From: Desulfomicrobium orale DSM 12838
Lineage (GTDB): Bacteria; Desulfobacterota; Desulfovibrionia; Desulfovibrionales; Desulfomicrobiaceae
DNA: 64,000 bases
NCBI RefSeq assembly: GCF_001553625.1
Contig: NZ_CP014230.1
Coordinates: 2,666,001 to 2,730,000 of the forward strand
Direction of reading: 5' to 3'
Each line of letters begins with the position of its first letter. The first letter of the stretch is position 1. Shown piece after piece: positions 34,930 through 46,532 of the stretch. The notes below the pieces were generated by a model, which saw nothing but the letters and a program-made list of their open reading frames with translations, ran no database searches and was not told the DNA's origin. The translations under genes were made by a program, and so were the position numbers.

Positions 34930-37500
34930 AATTATTCTTTTATCTCTAAACAAAAAGACGTTTATCTTATAATTTTAATATTTTTTATCTTTGATATAAA
35001 TAATTTTGTGATTATCATTCATATTAATTACAATAAAATTTTAATTTATATTCATTTATTATTTATAAATAATATTTTTTTATTTCTGACAATAGCTCAT
35101 CTTCGTTATTATTTTCATATACAAAATCCATATATTGACGTTTTCCTGTTTCTAAAAACATTAACCAACCCTGCAAAGAAGAAATATAATCATCCTCTAA
35201 AGTCGATAAATCTGAATATTTTCCAACATATTTATTTCCACAATGCCATAATTCATGCCTCACAGGAAATAAATATCCACAATCATAGTCATTCCCTTGA
35301 ATGACTTTTGCATATCCATTCTCGTCAATAACAAGCTGATTTACATATCTATCGTCTGCATTTCGCATAACTATCTCAATCTCTTTTCTTGTAAATAAAT
35401 GCTTTGGCTTTCCACATTTAACAAATTCGATGGAAAAACAAGATTGGTAATCCTCAAATTCTATCAAACCATTTTTATTAAGAATTCCTGAAATTTTTTT
35501 GTCAAGTTTACTCTTCAAATCAATTGCAATTTTTCTATCATAAACACAGTAACATTGTTTATCTGAATACGAGTTTACTTCTCTTATCATCCCGTCTACA
35601 CAAATACAATATATACTTTCTGTAATTATATCCTGAATTAATTCAGCAGGATTAAATACTACATTTTCAGGAAATTTAAATACAAATATAAATTTAATAA
35701 CCGATGAATCTGTCAATGGGTAATTTTGAAGTATATCATAAAAATTCCAATTATTAAAATTTTTATTTATATAATCTCTCGTTATCTTATCGCTATGCAT
35801 ATTTTTTATTCTCTCATCTGGTTCTTTCTCCAAATAAAAATTTTTAAATGGATTTCTACTAAATTCTTCTAAATTTAAAATTCTATGCTCTATATCTTTA
35901 TCTTTCAAGCTCTCCATCTTAGGATGTTGTTTGGCTAAATCATATATCTTTAAGTATTTTTCTATCAACTCTTCTATATACGATCTAAATATGTCAACCT
36001 CACAATCGTTATGTCTACCATCGTATGTCGCATTAATTCTATTGTAAGGCCCAAACTTCATTACAATTAAGAACTTACCTTTAATGTATCGACAAACTAC
36101 TTGATATCCATCAGGAAAAGGATCACCCGTCTCATAATCATATACTCCATATTGTGCATATTGCGCTGAAACGTAATGGCCAGGAATATCCTCAACTAAA
36201 TACTCGCTATCAGAGTAATTATCGCTATCAATAATTTGACTCAGTTTATCAAGCTCTAACAAGAAATAATTCCACTTATAATTCTCGCCAAACCCTTCGA
36301 AATATAATACTTTAGGCTTAACAACATAGCACATCCCTATCGTATCATATAACTTGATACAATTTTTTTCATCTGCAGTGGCAGCATAAGAGAAATCTAG
36401 ACCTCCCCCACCAGGAAAAAACATATGGTTATATGCAGCAACCTTACCAATAATATTTAGCACTTTAACAATATCTTCAATCTCTCTCCATAAGGCCGAC
36501 CCTGGAGGTGGCGAACCAAATAATTGTTTATTGAGGAAGTTCCAATCGCTTGCCTGGGATTTATCCTCATCAGAATATATATCAATCCAATCTAAAAGTC
36601 TTTTTTTAAATTCCTTGATATTTGGACGGAAATCAGGATTATTAGCTGTTGCATCTTTAAGAAGCTCATCTATTTCTACAAGATGTGTCTTCTTATATTT
36701 ATCAATATAATGCAGACTATGATTGAGATCTAAATAATCATATACCCCATCAAATCCTTTTTCATCTTTAGCTAAAAACATCCACATTGTTTTTGCCAAA
36801 GAAAAAACATCAGCTTTTTTCCCATCTGCACCTTTTGGATTGCGCTTCATTTCAGGAGAAATAGTAAATATTGCTCCAAGTCCTTTATCGGACTTTGTGA
36901 AATCATTTATATCCTCTGGCAGCCCAGCTAAGCCAAAATCAGCATAGCAAAATCTACCTTCATAGTAATGAATATTGGATGGTTTGATATCTCTGTGCGA
37001 GATCTCCTTTTCATGAAACTTCTCCAATGTTTCACACAGAAACACAATTTCTTTTACTATATCTATAATCTCAACGTTATTTCTATTTATATAATACATA
37101 GCAGATTCTGTAACAGGCATTACATACCAATATTCTTCAACAGAGTGCTCAATAATGGGAACTATCCCACATATATTTTCTTGATTATCCTTTATAATAC
37201 CTATCTCCTTAACAAATCTTGACTTCTTTTCTCTTCCCCCAGCAGATAACTCTTTTAAAGCATATTCTACTTTACTATCCTTACATCTAACACGATAAAC
37301 TTTTGCATTCCCACCTTCGCCTAACCCATCTATCTCTTCATATTTATCTCTCCATTTTTTATTCTTTGCCATACACACCCACTCTTTTCTTACTTCTATA
37401 TTGACATTAAATTTGCCTCTACTGACAAAAGCAATACAACTTCAGCTCTCTAAAAAAATGTATTTTACAAAACTCTTACAATAGAAAAATGTTTACTACT
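34930..37500. other. AT-rich genomic island holding a single kinase gene
   Basis: About 2.6 kb between the tatB promoter and the guaA stop is strikingly AT-rich (long A/T runs, A/T third positions) compared with the GC-rich genes on both sides. It contains only the kinase gene. No transposase, integrase, tRNA or terminal repeat is visible at its borders. Sequence 34930-35062 and 37373-37501 is non-coding AT-rich flank. Confidence 0.9.
35063..37372 (-). CDS. Hanks-type Ser/Thr protein kinase with a large uncharacterised C-terminal region
   Basis: 769 residues from ATG 37372 (an in-frame GTG lies 6 bp earlier). A complete kinase domain covers about 11-265: glycine loop GLGEGG (16-21), lysine K40 (YALKEL), helix-C glutamate E56, HRDIKPSN (126-133), DFG (145-147), SPE (172-174) and the ADVFSLAKTMW helix. 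The remaining 500 residues match nothing I know. They contain a GGGG turn (MFFPGGGGLDFSY), many aromatic residues and no membrane segment. Codon use is very AT-rich. No partner gene, phosphatase or mobility gene is adjacent. Single-gene kinases of this sort in islands are often phage-defence proteins, which is inference here. Confidence 0.92.
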   Translation of the reverse strand: MAKNKKWRDKYEEIDGLGEGGNAKVYRVRCKDSKVEYALKELSAGGREKKSRFVKEIGIIKDNQENICGIVPIIEHSVEEYWYVMPVTESAMYYINRNNVEIIDIVKEIVFLCETLEKFHEKEISHRDIKPSNIHYYEGRFCYADFGLAGLPEDINDFTKSDKGLGAIFTISPEMKRNPKGADGKKADVFSLAKTMWMFLAKDEKGFDGVYDYLDLNHSLHYIDKYKKTHLVEIDELLKDATANNPDFRPNIKEFKKRLLDWIDIYSDEDKSQASDWNFLNKQLFGSPPPGSALWREIEDIVKVLNIIGKVAAYNHMFFPGGGGLDFSYAATADEKNCIKLYDTIGMCYVVKPKVLYFEGFGENYKWNYFLLELDKLSQIIDSDNYSDSEYLVEDIPGHYVSAQYAQYGVYDYETGDPFPDGYQVVCRYIKGKFLIVMKFGPYNRINATYDGRHNDCEVDIFRSYIEELIEKYLKIYDLAKQHPKMESLKDKDIEHRILNLEEFSRNPFKNFYLEKEPDERIKNMHSDKITRDYINKNFNNWNFYDILQNYPLTDSSVIKFIFVFKFPENVVFNPAELIQDIITESIYCICVDGMIREVNSYSDKQCYCVYDRKIAIDLKSKLDKKISGILNKNGLIEFEDYQSCFSIEFVKCGKPKHLFTRKEIEIVMRNADDRYVNQLVIDENGYAKVIQGNDYDCGYLFPVRHELWHCGNKYVGKYSDLSTLEDDYISSLQGWLMFLETGKRQYMDFVYENNNEDELLSEIKKYYL

Positions 37501-37501
37501 G

Positions 37502-39031
37502 CTATTCCCACTCAATAGTGCTCGGCGGCTTGGAGGAAATATCGTAAACAACCCTGTTCACGCCTTTGACCTCGTTGATGATCCTGTTGGAGATGCGGGC
37601 CAGAATCTCCGCCGGAATCCTGGACCAGTCCGCCGTCATGGCGTCGATGGAATCCACGATGCGCAGGGCGATGACGTGCTCGTAAGTGCGCTCGTCACCC
37701 ATGACGCCCACGGTCTTCAGGGGCAGCAGCACGGCAAAACCCTGCCACACCTTGTAGTACCAGTTGGAGGCCATGAGCTCGTGCTGCACGATCTTGTCCG
37801 CCTGACGCAGAATTTCCAGACGCGGCTCCGTGATTTCGCCGATGACCCGGATGGCCAGCCCCGGTCCGGGAAAAGGATGCCGCCAGACGATGAAATCCGG
37901 CAGGCCCAGCTCCTGAGCCACCTTGCGCACCTCGTCCTTGAACAGTTCGCGCAGGGGCTCCACCAGAGCCAGATTCATCTTTTCGGGCAGTCCGCCCACG
38001 TTGTGGTGGCTCTTGATGACGGCCGAAGGACCCTTGAAGCTCACGGACTCGATCACGTCAGGATACAGGGTGCCCTGGGCCAGATACTTCACCCCCGGAA
38101 TCTTTCTGGCCTCTTCCTCGAAGACCTCGATGAACGTATAGCCGATGACCTTGCGCTTCTGCTCCGGGTCTTCCAGACCCTTCAGGCGGGACAGAAACCT
38201 GTCCTGGGCCTTGACGTAGTGCAGGTTCAGATCGAAATGCTCGCGCAGATAGCCGACCACTTCCTCGCCTTCTCCGGCCCGGAGCAGGCCGTTATCCACA
38301 AATATGCAGTGCAGGTTCTTGCCGATGGCCTTGTTCAGGAGCACGGCCACCACAGTGGAATCGATGCCGCCGGACAGGCCGCAGACCACCTTGTCCTCGC
38401 CGATTCTGGCGGGCAGGGCCTGCAGCATGGAATCCACAAAGGAGGACATGGTCCAGGAGGAAGCCAGACCCGCCACCCGGAACAGAAAATTGCGCAGAAT
38501 CTCGTCGCCGCGCTCGGTGTGGGCCACTTCCGGATGAAACTGCAGGGCGTACATTTTCCGGTCCGGATCAGCCATGGCCGCCACGTCGATATTCCCGGTG
38601 CGGGCCGTGACCGTGAACCCCGGCGGCACTTCCAGCACATGGTCGCCGTGGGACATCCACACCGACAGGCCATTCCCTTCCGGCCACAGAAGACTCGGCC
38701 CGGCAAAGGCCAGTTCGCTGCGGCCGTATTCCCGGTCCAGCGCCGGAGCGATCTTGCCGCCCAGCTCCCTGGTCATGAGCTGCATCCCGTAACAGATGCC
38801 CAGCACCGGCAGGCCCCATCCGAAAATATCCGCATCCACTCCGGGGGAATCCAGCTGGGATACCGAGGCCGGACCGCCGGACAGGATGATGGCCGAGGGC
38901 TCGAGGGCCTTCAGTTCTGCCGTGGGAATGGTGCATGGATGAATTTCGGAATAAACGCCCGCCTCGCGGGTGCGCCGGGCGATGAGCTGGGTGTACTGGG
39001 AACCGAAATCGAGGATGATGACTTTCTGCAT
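37502..39031 (-). CDS. guaA: GMP synthase (glutamine-hydrolysing)
   Basis: 509 residues. Class I amidotransferase domain ([20 protein letters not shown] with the catalytic cysteine; [13 protein letters not shown] with His/Glu), ATP-pyrophosphatase domain ([22 protein letters not shown]-loop) and the dimerisation end ([14 protein letters not shown] ... PPSTIEWE). Converts XMP to GMP. Follows guaB on the same strand after 131 bp. Confidence 0.98.
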   Translation of the reverse strand: MQKVIILDFGSQYTQLIARRTREAGVYSEIHPCTIPTAELKALEPSAIILSGGPASVSQLDSPGVDADIFGWGLPVLGICYGMQLMTRELGGKIAPALDREYGRSELAFAGPSLLWPEGNGLSVWMSHGDHVLEVPPGFTVTARTGNIDVAAMADPDRKMYALQFHPEVAHTERGDEILRNFLFRVAGLASSWTMSSFVDSMLQALPARIGEDKVVCGLSGGIDSTVVAVLLNKAIGKNLHCIFVDNGLLRAGEGEEVVGYLREHFDLNLHYVKAQDRFLSRLKGLEDPEQKRKVIGYTFIEVFEEEARKIPGVKYLAQGTLYPDVIESVSFKGPSAVIKSHHNVGGLPEKMNLALVEPLRELFKDEVRKVAQELGLPDFIVWRHPFPGPGLAIRVIGEITEPRLEILRQADKIVQHELMASNWYYKVWQGFAVLLPLKTVGVMGDERTYEHVIALRIVDSIDAMTADWSRIPAEILARISNRIINEVKGVNRVVYDISSKPPSTIEWE

Positions 39032-39162
39032 GATTCCTCCGCCGGGCTGGCGGGCTGCCTGTTGAAAAGCGCGGTTTGTCCGAAAAATCGGGCCGGGCGG
39101 CCGGCCCCGAAGCAGAAAAAGATGCCGCTTATTCGCGGCGCAAAAACGCGCCGCGCGGCCTG

Positions 39163-40620
<1,458 letters not shown>

Positions 40621-40670
40621 ATGCGTACCTCTTTCGCTGTGGCGGAAAATGACAGACCGGCGGTATTCCC

Positions 40671-40691
40671 GGAAAGGCGGCGCTGGCCGCC
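40671..40691 (-). terminator. Possible terminator after livF
   Basis: Minus-strand hairpin GGCGGC/GCCGCC with a 4-nt loop, followed by only three T, between livF and guaB. Another GC-rich stem lies just upstream. Confidence 0.35.
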
Positions 40692-40730
40692 TCCGCGGGC
40701 CGTCCGTTCCGTCGTCCGGGCGGCCCGGTG

Positions 40731-41435
40731 CTAAATCCCCAGATAGGCCTTTTTCACATCCTCGTTGGCGAGCAGGGTCTCCACCGGTCCTTCCAGAGTG
40801 ACCCGCCCGTTCTCCATGACATAGGCCCGATGCGCTATTTTCAGGGCCTGATTGGCGTTTTGTTCCACCAGAAAAACCGTTGTGCCGGACTCGTTGACCT
40901 TGCGCACGATATCGAAAATCTGGGCGATGATGATGGGGGCAAGGCCCAGAGACGGCTCATCCAGCAGCAGAAGACGCGGCCGGGCCATGAGCGCCCGGGA
41001 AATGGCCAGCATCTGCTGTTCACCGCCGGACAGGGTGCCACCCGTCTGCCTGCGCCGTTCGGCCAGGATGGGAAAAAGCGAGAAGACATAGTCCAGATCC
41101 CGCCGGATGCCTTCGCGGTCGTCGCGCAGGAAGGCGCCGAGGTCCAGATTCTCCATGACCGTCATGTCCGGAAAAATGAGGCGCCCCTCCGGCACCTGGG
41201 AGATGCCCATGCGCACGATACGATCGGCCTTCATGCGCTGGATGGACTGGTTCTCGAAAAGGATTTCCCCGCTTCTGGGCGGCGTGCAGCCGCAGATGGA
41301 CATGAGCGTGGTGCTTTTGCCGGCCCCGTTGGCTCCGATGAGGGTGACGATCTCGCCCTGGCGGATGTTCAGGGACACGTCGTGCAGGGCCTGAATATTA
41401 CCGTAGAAGGTGCTGACGCCGCGCAGTTCAAGCAT
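40731..41435 (-). CDS. livF: Branched-chain amino acid ABC transporter ATPase LivF
   Basis: 234 residues. [20 protein letters not shown], Walker [13 protein letters not shown], signature [16 protein letters not shown], Walker [16 protein letters not shown]. The SLGLAP motif is characteristic of LivF. The start overlaps the livG stop by 8 bp. It energises leucine/isoleucine/valine uptake with LivG. Confidence 0.96.
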   Translation of the reverse strand: MLELRGVSTFYGNIQALHDVSLNIRQGEIVTLIGANGAGKSTTLMSICGCTPPRSGEILFENQSIQRMKADRIVRMGISQVPEGRLIFPDMTVMENLDLGAFLRDDREGIRRDLDYVFSLFPILAERRRQTGGTLSGGEQQMLAISRALMARPRLLLLDEPSLGLAPIIIAQIFDIVRKVNESGTTVFLVEQNANQALKIAHRAYVMENGRVTLEGPVETLLANEDVKKAYLGI

Positions 41436-42216
41436 GAACTTCCTCCCCGAGGTAGGCCCTGATCACGCGCGGATCGCTGCTCACTTCCGCCGGCGTGCCC
41501 TCGGCGATGAGACAGCCGTACTCCATGACGTAAATGCGGTCGGACAGGCTCATGACCATGCCCATGTCGTGCTCGATCAGAAGCACGGCCAGATTCATCT
41601 CGCTTCGGATTTTCAGCACCAGATGCTTCAGAGCCACGGTTTCCTGAGGGTTCATACCGGCGGCGGGCTCGTCCAGAAGCAGCAGGGACGGCTCCGTGGC
41701 CAGGGCGCGGGCGATCTCCAGACGGCGCTGGTCCCCGTAGGGAAGGCTCCCGGCGTCCTCGTTGGCCTGCCGGTGCAGGCCGATGTATTGGAGCAGCTCG
41801 TAGGCCCGGTCCATGATCTCCCGCTCTTCACGGCGCACGGACGGCGGCCTGAACAGCGCCCCCAGAATGCCGGCCCTGGTCCGGCAGTGTCTGGCGATCA
41901 TCACGTTTTCCAGCACGCTCATGTTCCTGAACAGGCGGATATTCTGGAATGTCCGGGCCATTCCCAGGGCCGTGACCAGATTCGGCTTCATGCCGTTCAC
42001 GCGGGTACGGACGCCGTTTCTGCCGGTCAGCCAGACGTCTCCCTCGGTGGGTGTGTAGATGCTGGTCACACAGTTGAAAAATGTGGTCTTGCCCGCGCCG
42101 TTGGGGCCGATCAGGGCCACGATCTCTCCGGAGCGCACTGTCAGGTCCACTTCGTTCAGGGCCCGCAGGCCGCCGAAATTCATGCCCACGGCGGAGACCT
42201 CAAGTACCGGTTCCAT
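41428..42216 (-). CDS. livG: Branched-chain amino acid ABC transporter ATPase LivG
   Basis: 262 residues from ATG 42216, chosen because GGAGGAAAG lies just upstream and overlaps the end of livM. An upstream ATG at 42243 would lie inside livM. Walker A GPNGAGKTTFFN, the long LivG insertion with MGMARTFQNIRLF, signature LPYGDQRRLEIARAL, Walker B LLLLDEPAAGMNPQET. The AAGMNP motif is typical of LivG. Confidence 0.96.
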   Translation of the reverse strand: MEPVLEVSAVGMNFGGLRALNEVDLTVRSGEIVALIGPNGAGKTTFFNCVTSIYTPTEGDVWLTGRNGVRTRVNGMKPNLVTALGMARTFQNIRLFRNMSVLENVMIARHCRTRAGILGALFRPPSVRREEREIMDRAYELLQYIGLHRQANEDAGSLPYGDQRRLEIARALATEPSLLLLDEPAAGMNPQETVALKHLVLKIRSEMNLAVLLIEHDMGMVMSLSDRIYVMEYGCLIAEGTPAEVSSDPRVIRAYLGEEVHA

Positions 42217-42217
42217 C

Positions 42218-43447
42218 TTACTTTCCTCCACCGGCGGCCGCACCGGAATCCCCCACCGGATACCTGCGCCGCCTGGGCGGAATGAGCCCCTGGGGGCGAA
42301 AGACCATCATCAAGACCATGGCCGCGGCGAACAGGATCATGCGGTATTCGGAAAAGGTGCGCATGAATTCGGGCAGCAGCACCAGAAAGGCTGCACCCAG
42401 AATGACGCCCAGATTGGATCCCATGCCGCCCAGCACCACCACGGACAGCAGAATGGCCGATTCGAAAAAGGTGAAGCTGGCCGGATTGATGAACGTAGTC
42501 TTGGCCGCGAAGATGACACCCGCCAGTCCGGCCCAGGCCGTGCCCAGACCGAAGGCCATCAGCTTGACGGCGACCCGGTCGATGCCCATGGCCTGGCAGG
42601 CGATCTCGTCCTCCCGCAGGGCCTGCAGGGCACGGCCGACACGGGAATCCTTGAGGCGTGAAACGGCGATGACGGTCAGCACGGCCAGGGCCAGGACAAT
42701 ATAGTAGATGTAAATGTTGGCCTCGGCCACGGAGAGCGTCATGTTCAGAAGGCCGGGCTGCGGGATGTTCGAGATACCCGTGGGGCCGCCCGTGACTTCG
42801 CTCCAGTTTTCCAGAACAAGGCGGATGATCTCCCCGAAGCCCAGGGTGACTATGGCCAGATAGTCCCCGCGCAGACGCAGCACGGGAAAAGCCAGCAGCA
42901 CTCCGGCCAGGGCCGCGAAGAGCCCGCCGAGCGGCAGGGCCGTCCAGAATCCCAGGCCGAAATACTGGTTCAGCAGGGCGTAGGAGTAAGCCCCGACGGC
43001 GTAAAAGGCGGCATGCCCCAGAAAGAGCAGTCCCGCCACGCCGACGATGATGTTGAGCCCAAGACCCAGCACCACATACAGCAGAAAGGAAATGAGAATA
43101 TTGGTCCAGTAGATGGACGCCACCCAAGGGATGACCAGCATGGCGGCCAGCACGGCGAGAAGGGCCATTTTCATCCGGAGCGGCTTCCCGCTCAGAGCTT
43201 CGAAGGTTCCGCCCGCCGCGCCGGAGCCGAGAAATCCTCCGGCCTCCCGGCGCCGCAAGGCCCAGCGCCAGACGAAGGACAGCACGAAAGCCCCGCCGCC
43301 GACCCAGGCCATGTTCATCCAGCGCCACTCCACAGTGTGGTCGATCGTGTTGACCCGCGCCACCACCAGGGGAAACGTCAGGACCATGAACCAGATGCCG
43401 GCCAGAACGGATTTTTTCAGCTCGCTTGCCACCATATTCTCAGTCAT
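42218..43447 (-). CDS. livM: Branched-chain amino acid ABC transporter permease LivM
   Basis: 409 residues with a long N-terminal extension of extra helices (VLAGIWFMVLTFPLVVARVN ...), as in E. coli LivM. A core permease of about eight helices follows (GLLFLGHAAFYAVGAYSYAL; GDYLAIVTLGFGEIIRLVLE, the EI-R coupling loop). The C-terminus ends at the livG ribosome site. Inner membrane. Confidence 0.95.
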   Translation of the reverse strand: MTENMVASELKKSVLAGIWFMVLTFPLVVARVNTIDHTVEWRWMNMAWVGGGAFVLSFVWRWALRRREAGGFLGSGAAGGTFEALSGKPLRMKMALLAVLAAMLVIPWVASIYWTNILISFLLYVVLGLGLNIIVGVAGLLFLGHAAFYAVGAYSYALLNQYFGLGFWTALPLGGLFAALAGVLLAFPVLRLRGDYLAIVTLGFGEIIRLVLENWSEVTGGPTGISNIPQPGLLNMTLSVAEANIYIYYIVLALAVLTVIAVSRLKDSRVGRALQALREDEIACQAMGIDRVAVKLMAFGLGTAWAGLAGVIFAAKTTFINPASFTFFESAILLSVVVLGGMGSNLGVILGAAFLVLLPEFMRTFSEYRMILFAAAMVLMMVFRPQGLIPPRRRRYPVGDSGAAAGGGK

Positions 43448-43562
43448 GTCTCGTCAGCCTTGAAATAACATGCGCCGGAGGCCGCCCCGAAAGCCCGGAC
43501 AAGGCGGAGCCGGAACCGCACAGCGCGAAGTTTCCGGCCTGAGGCCCGCAACGGACGCATCT

Positions 43563-44477
43563 CTATACCTTTTCCACCTTGGCCTTGCCCATGATCCCCG
43601 ATGGACGGAAGATCAGAAAGATCACCAGCAGGGTGAAGGCGAAAACATCCTCGTAGTCGCTTGAAATGTACCCGGCGGCGAAGCTCTCGGACAGTCCCAG
43701 AAAGAGTCCGCCCAGCATGGCTCCGGGAATGGAGCCGATGCCCCCCAGCACGGCCGCCGTGAAGGCCTTGATGCCCGCCAGGAAGCCCACGGAAAAATTG
43801 ACCACGCCCACATGGGAGGCGATGAGCACGCCGCCCAGAGCGGCCAGGGCCGACCCCAGGATGAAGGATGCGGAAATGATCCGGTCCACGTCGATGCCGA
43901 GCAGCATGGCCATTTTCTGATTCTGGGCCGTGGCCCGCATGGCCTTGCCCATCCGGGTGTACTTGATGAACAGGGTCAGCGCGGTCATGGACACGGCGCT
44001 GGCCGCGACAATGACGAAATCCGAGGAGCCGAAGATATGGGCCACGGGCTCCAGAAAAGCGAAATCCGGAATCAGGCGGGGAAAACGCAGAAAATCGGAG
44101 GTCTGAACCAGAATGACGTAATTCTGCAGAAACAGGGACATGCCGATGGCGGAGATGAGCGGCGACAGACGCCCTGCCCCGCGCAGGGGCCGGTAGGCGA
44201 TCTTCTCCATGGTGAAGCCGTAGCCCATGCAGTACACCACGGCGGCCAGAATCGCGCAGAAAAGGATGACCAGCGGAGGAAGCCCCATGGCGCCGAGTAT
44301 CCCCGCCACGATGAGCCCGGTAAAGGCCCCGATCATGTACACTTCGCCGTGGGCAAAGTTGATGAGTTCGATGATGCCGTAGACCATCGTGTATCCGATG
44401 GCGATGAGGGCGTAGATGCTGCCCCGGGTCAGGCCGCCCAGGAAAAGCTCCGCCATGTATTGCCAGTCCATACTCAC
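43563..44477 (-). CDS. livH: Branched-chain amino acid ABC transporter permease LivH
   Basis: 304 residues, about eight membrane helices. LivH signatures YALIAIGYTMVYGIIELINF, AHGEVYMIGAF and the cytosolic coupling segment RMGKAMRATAQNQKMAMLLG, then GGIGSIPGAMLGGLFLGLSE. A 115-bp spacer separates it from livM and one of similar size from livK. Confidence 0.96.
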   Translation of the reverse strand: MSMDWQYMAELFLGGLTRGSIYALIAIGYTMVYGIIELINFAHGEVYMIGAFTGLIVAGILGAMGLPPLVILFCAILAAVVYCMGYGFTMEKIAYRPLRGAGRLSPLISAIGMSLFLQNYVILVQTSDFLRFPRLIPDFAFLEPVAHIFGSSDFVIVAASAVSMTALTLFIKYTRMGKAMRATAQNQKMAMLLGIDVDRIISASFILGSALAALGGVLIASHVGVVNFSVGFLAGIKAFTAAVLGGIGSIPGAMLGGLFLGLSESFAAGYISSDYEDVFAFTLLVIFLIFRPSGIMGKAKVEKV

Positions 44478-44590
44478 CCGTCCGCCCGTCCGGAGGAGAC
44501 GCCGGTCTCCCCCAGCATGTTGAAAGAACCGGGAGACAGGCGCCGCCCATCCCCCGGTTGAGATGCATCATCCAGAAGCCCGTGCACCGG

Positions 44591-45703
44591 CTATTTCATT
44601 TCCACATACTTGCCGTTCTGGACCTGGTAGATGGTAAAGCCCACGCCCTCGGCGTCTCCACGCTCATCGAACTTGATGGTGCCGATGGCCGTATCCACCA
44701 GCTCCGTGCGCAGGGCCTGAGCGATCTTGTCCGAATCGGTGGAGTCGGCCTTGTCGATGGCGTTGACCAGAGCCTGCATGGCCGCATAGGCCGGATCGAA
44801 AAACGCGCCCGGAGGGGTTCCGAATTCGGCCACATGGGCTTCGCGGGCGGCCTTGTTCATGGCCAGACCCGAGACGTCCTGCGGGCCGGAAGCGTACACG
44901 CCCTCGGCGGCGTCTCCCGCGACCTTGATGAACATGTCATCCTTGACGCCGTCATCGGATACGAAATTGACCTTGACCCGCTTCTTCCTCAGCTGAGCCA
45001 CCATCTTGGAGGCCTCCGGGTGATAGCCGCCGAACATGACCGTGTCCGCACCCGACTGCCGCACTTTCTGCACCACGGCGGAGTAATCCATGGCACCGGG
45101 CGTCACGCCCTCGAACAGCACGACCTCAGCCTTGCCGCTGTTCTTGATGAAATCCCTGGCAAATTCGGCATATCCCCGGCCGTAATCGCCCTTGTCGTGC
45201 AGCAGGGCGATCTTCTTGGCGTTCAGCTTGTTGACGGCGAAATCCGCGCCCAGATTGGCCTGGGCGTCATCGGCGGCGATAGTGCGGAAAAACAGGGGAT
45301 ACTGCCCGCTGCGGGTCAGTTCCGGACTGGTGGCCGTGGGAGAGATGCTGACCAGCTTGGCCGCGGTATAGATGGGAAGGGCGGCCTTGGTCGGACCGGA
45401 GCAGATGTGTCCGAGCACGGCCACGGCTCCGTCGGAGATCAGCTTGGTGGCCACATTGGTGGCTTTCTCGGGCTTGCATTCCTCGTCCTGAATCAGGAGT
45501 TCGATCTGCTTGCCGTCGATCCCGCCCTTGGCATTGACCTCCTTGGTCACGAGGCGGGCCGCATTGGCCGTGGGCATGCCGTAAGAAGCCAGATCGCCGC
45601 TGTGAGCCCCGGCCACGCCGATCTTGATCGTTTCCGCGCCGAAAGCTGTGCCCGTAAGCAATACCAGACACGATGCCATCATCAGACCTGAAAAACGTTT
45701 CAT
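44591..45703 (-). CDS. livK: Branched-chain amino acid binding protein LivK/LivJ
   Basis: 370 residues, periplasmic, type I binding fold. Signal peptide MKRFSGLMMASCLVLLTGTA then FGAETIKIGVAGAHSGDLAS. GMPTANAARLVTKEVNAKGG, ISPTATSPELT and PLFFRTIAADDAQA are ligand-pocket blocks of the family. The start 45703 has GGAGGG upstream. First gene of the livKHMGF operon with its own promoter. Confidence 0.95.
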   Translation of the reverse strand: MKRFSGLMMASCLVLLTGTAFGAETIKIGVAGAHSGDLASYGMPTANAARLVTKEVNAKGGIDGKQIELLIQDEECKPEKATNVATKLISDGAVAVLGHICSGPTKAALPIYTAAKLVSISPTATSPELTRSGQYPLFFRTIAADDAQANLGADFAVNKLNAKKIALLHDKGDYGRGYAEFARDFIKNSGKAEVVLFEGVTPGAMDYSAVVQKVRQSGADTVMFGGYHPEASKMVAQLRKKRVKVNFVSDDGVKDDMFIKVAGDAAEGVYASGPQDVSGLAMNKAAREAHVAEFGTPPGAFFDPAYAAMQALVNAIDKADSTDSDKIAQALRTELVDTAIGTIKFDERGDAEGVGFTIYQVQNGKYVEMK

Positions 45704-45761
45704 CAGACCCTCCGCGATGCCTTGAAGTTGAGGAGCCATCCCCTGACGCCGAATTGAAAAC

Positions 45762-45790
45762 TGCTAGCACCGGCCCATCCGCGGTGTCAA
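45762..45790 (-). promoter_or_regulatory. Predicted promoter of livKHMGF
   Basis: Minus-strand consensus -35 TTGACA (45790-45785), 17-bp spacer, -10 CTAGCA (45767-45762) preceded by TG, about 60 bp before livK. Confidence 0.5.
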
Positions 45791-45799
45791 ACAGGTTCC

Positions 45800-46396
45800 T
45801 CAGTTGCCGGCCAGCTCCTTGCGCGCATTTTCCGCCAGGCTTTCGTCCGCGGCCGAGTCCGCCACCGTCTGAAAATGCTTCCGCGCCTTTTCCGGCTGCT
45901 TCAGGTAATGCTTGTAAATGACGCCGAGATTGAAATGCGCCCGGTGGTTGTCCGGGTCTATGCGGAGCATCCTCTCGAAAAGCTCTCCGGCTTCGGCGTG
46001 CTTTTCCAGTTCGAATAGGCAGAACCCCTTCTGGTTGAGGGCCATGACATCGTTTTCATTCCGCTCCAGCAGCATATCCCAGAAGGAAACGGACTTGTCC
46101 CAGGCCTCCATGTCCATGAAGGCCATGCCCAGGGCGCGCATCAGCTCCACATTGTCGGGATTGTCCTGCAGTTTTTTCATCATGGCCGAAATACCGGCCA
46201 TGTCGCCGCCCATGCCCCCCATGCCGCCGCCGCCGGACCGCGAGGCCGGCATTTCCCGGCGCTCTTCCCGCTGCACCAAAGACGGGTTCTCCACCCGGTA
46301 CACCACGGCCGAAAAAAACATGATCCCGAGGACGGCCAGCAGAAAAACCAGCACCCTGTGCCGGGCCGCCGGGGAAAAGGCGTCATTTGTTGCCAT
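45800..46396 (-). CDS. TPR protein at the end of the ccm operon (CcmH/NrfG-like)
   Basis: 198 residues. One N-terminal membrane helix (RVLVFLLAVLGIMFFSAVVY), a Gly/Met-rich linker (GGGGMGGMGGDMAG), then about three tetratricopeptide repeats (VELMRALGMAFMDMEAWDKS; VMALNQKGFCLFELEKHAEA; HRAHFNLGVIYKHYLKQPEK). This resembles the periplasmic TPR domain of CcmH/CcmI that holds apocytochrome. There is no CxxC motif, so it is not the thioreductase CcmH. The start overlaps the ccmD stop. Confidence 0.88.
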   Translation of the reverse strand: MATNDAFSPAARHRVLVFLLAVLGIMFFSAVVYRVENPSLVQREERREMPASRSGGGGMGGMGGDMAGISAMMKKLQDNPDNVELMRALGMAFMDMEAWDKSVSFWDMLLERNENDVMALNQKGFCLFELEKHAEAGELFERMLRIDPDNHRAHFNLGVIYKHYLKQPEKARKHFQTVADSAADESLAENARKELAGN

Positions 46397-46514
46397 CGAG
46401 AATCTCCAGCTGCCGCACGCGGCGCTCCAGGGCCGCCTGACGGCCGGCCAGAAAAAAGACATAGCCGCCCACTCCGGCCCAGACACAGATATTGGCGATG
46501 AAGAGATAATTCAT
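46383..46514 (-). CDS. ccmD: CcmD-like small membrane protein
   Basis: 43 residues: MNYLFIANICVWAGVGGYVF FLAGRQAALERR and a short charged tail. One membrane helix followed by an arginine-rich cytosolic end is the CcmD pattern. CcmD helps release heme-loaded CcmE from CcmABC. It sits exactly where ccmD belongs, between ccmC and the TPR gene, and its stop overlaps the next ATG. Confidence 0.85.
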   Translation of the reverse strand: MNYLFIANICVWAGVGGYVFFLAGRQAALERRVRQLEILDGNK

Positions 46515-46532
46515 GCCCGCCCCCGTTTTACG

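Noticed and set aside
34930-37500. Toxin-antitoxin or multigene defence operon in the AT-rich island
   Set aside because: Only one gene fits the island; the other open frames there are short and lack start signals.
44558-45691. Long plus-strand frame over livK
   Set aside because: Antisense to a binding protein with signal peptide and good ribosome site; no support of its own.
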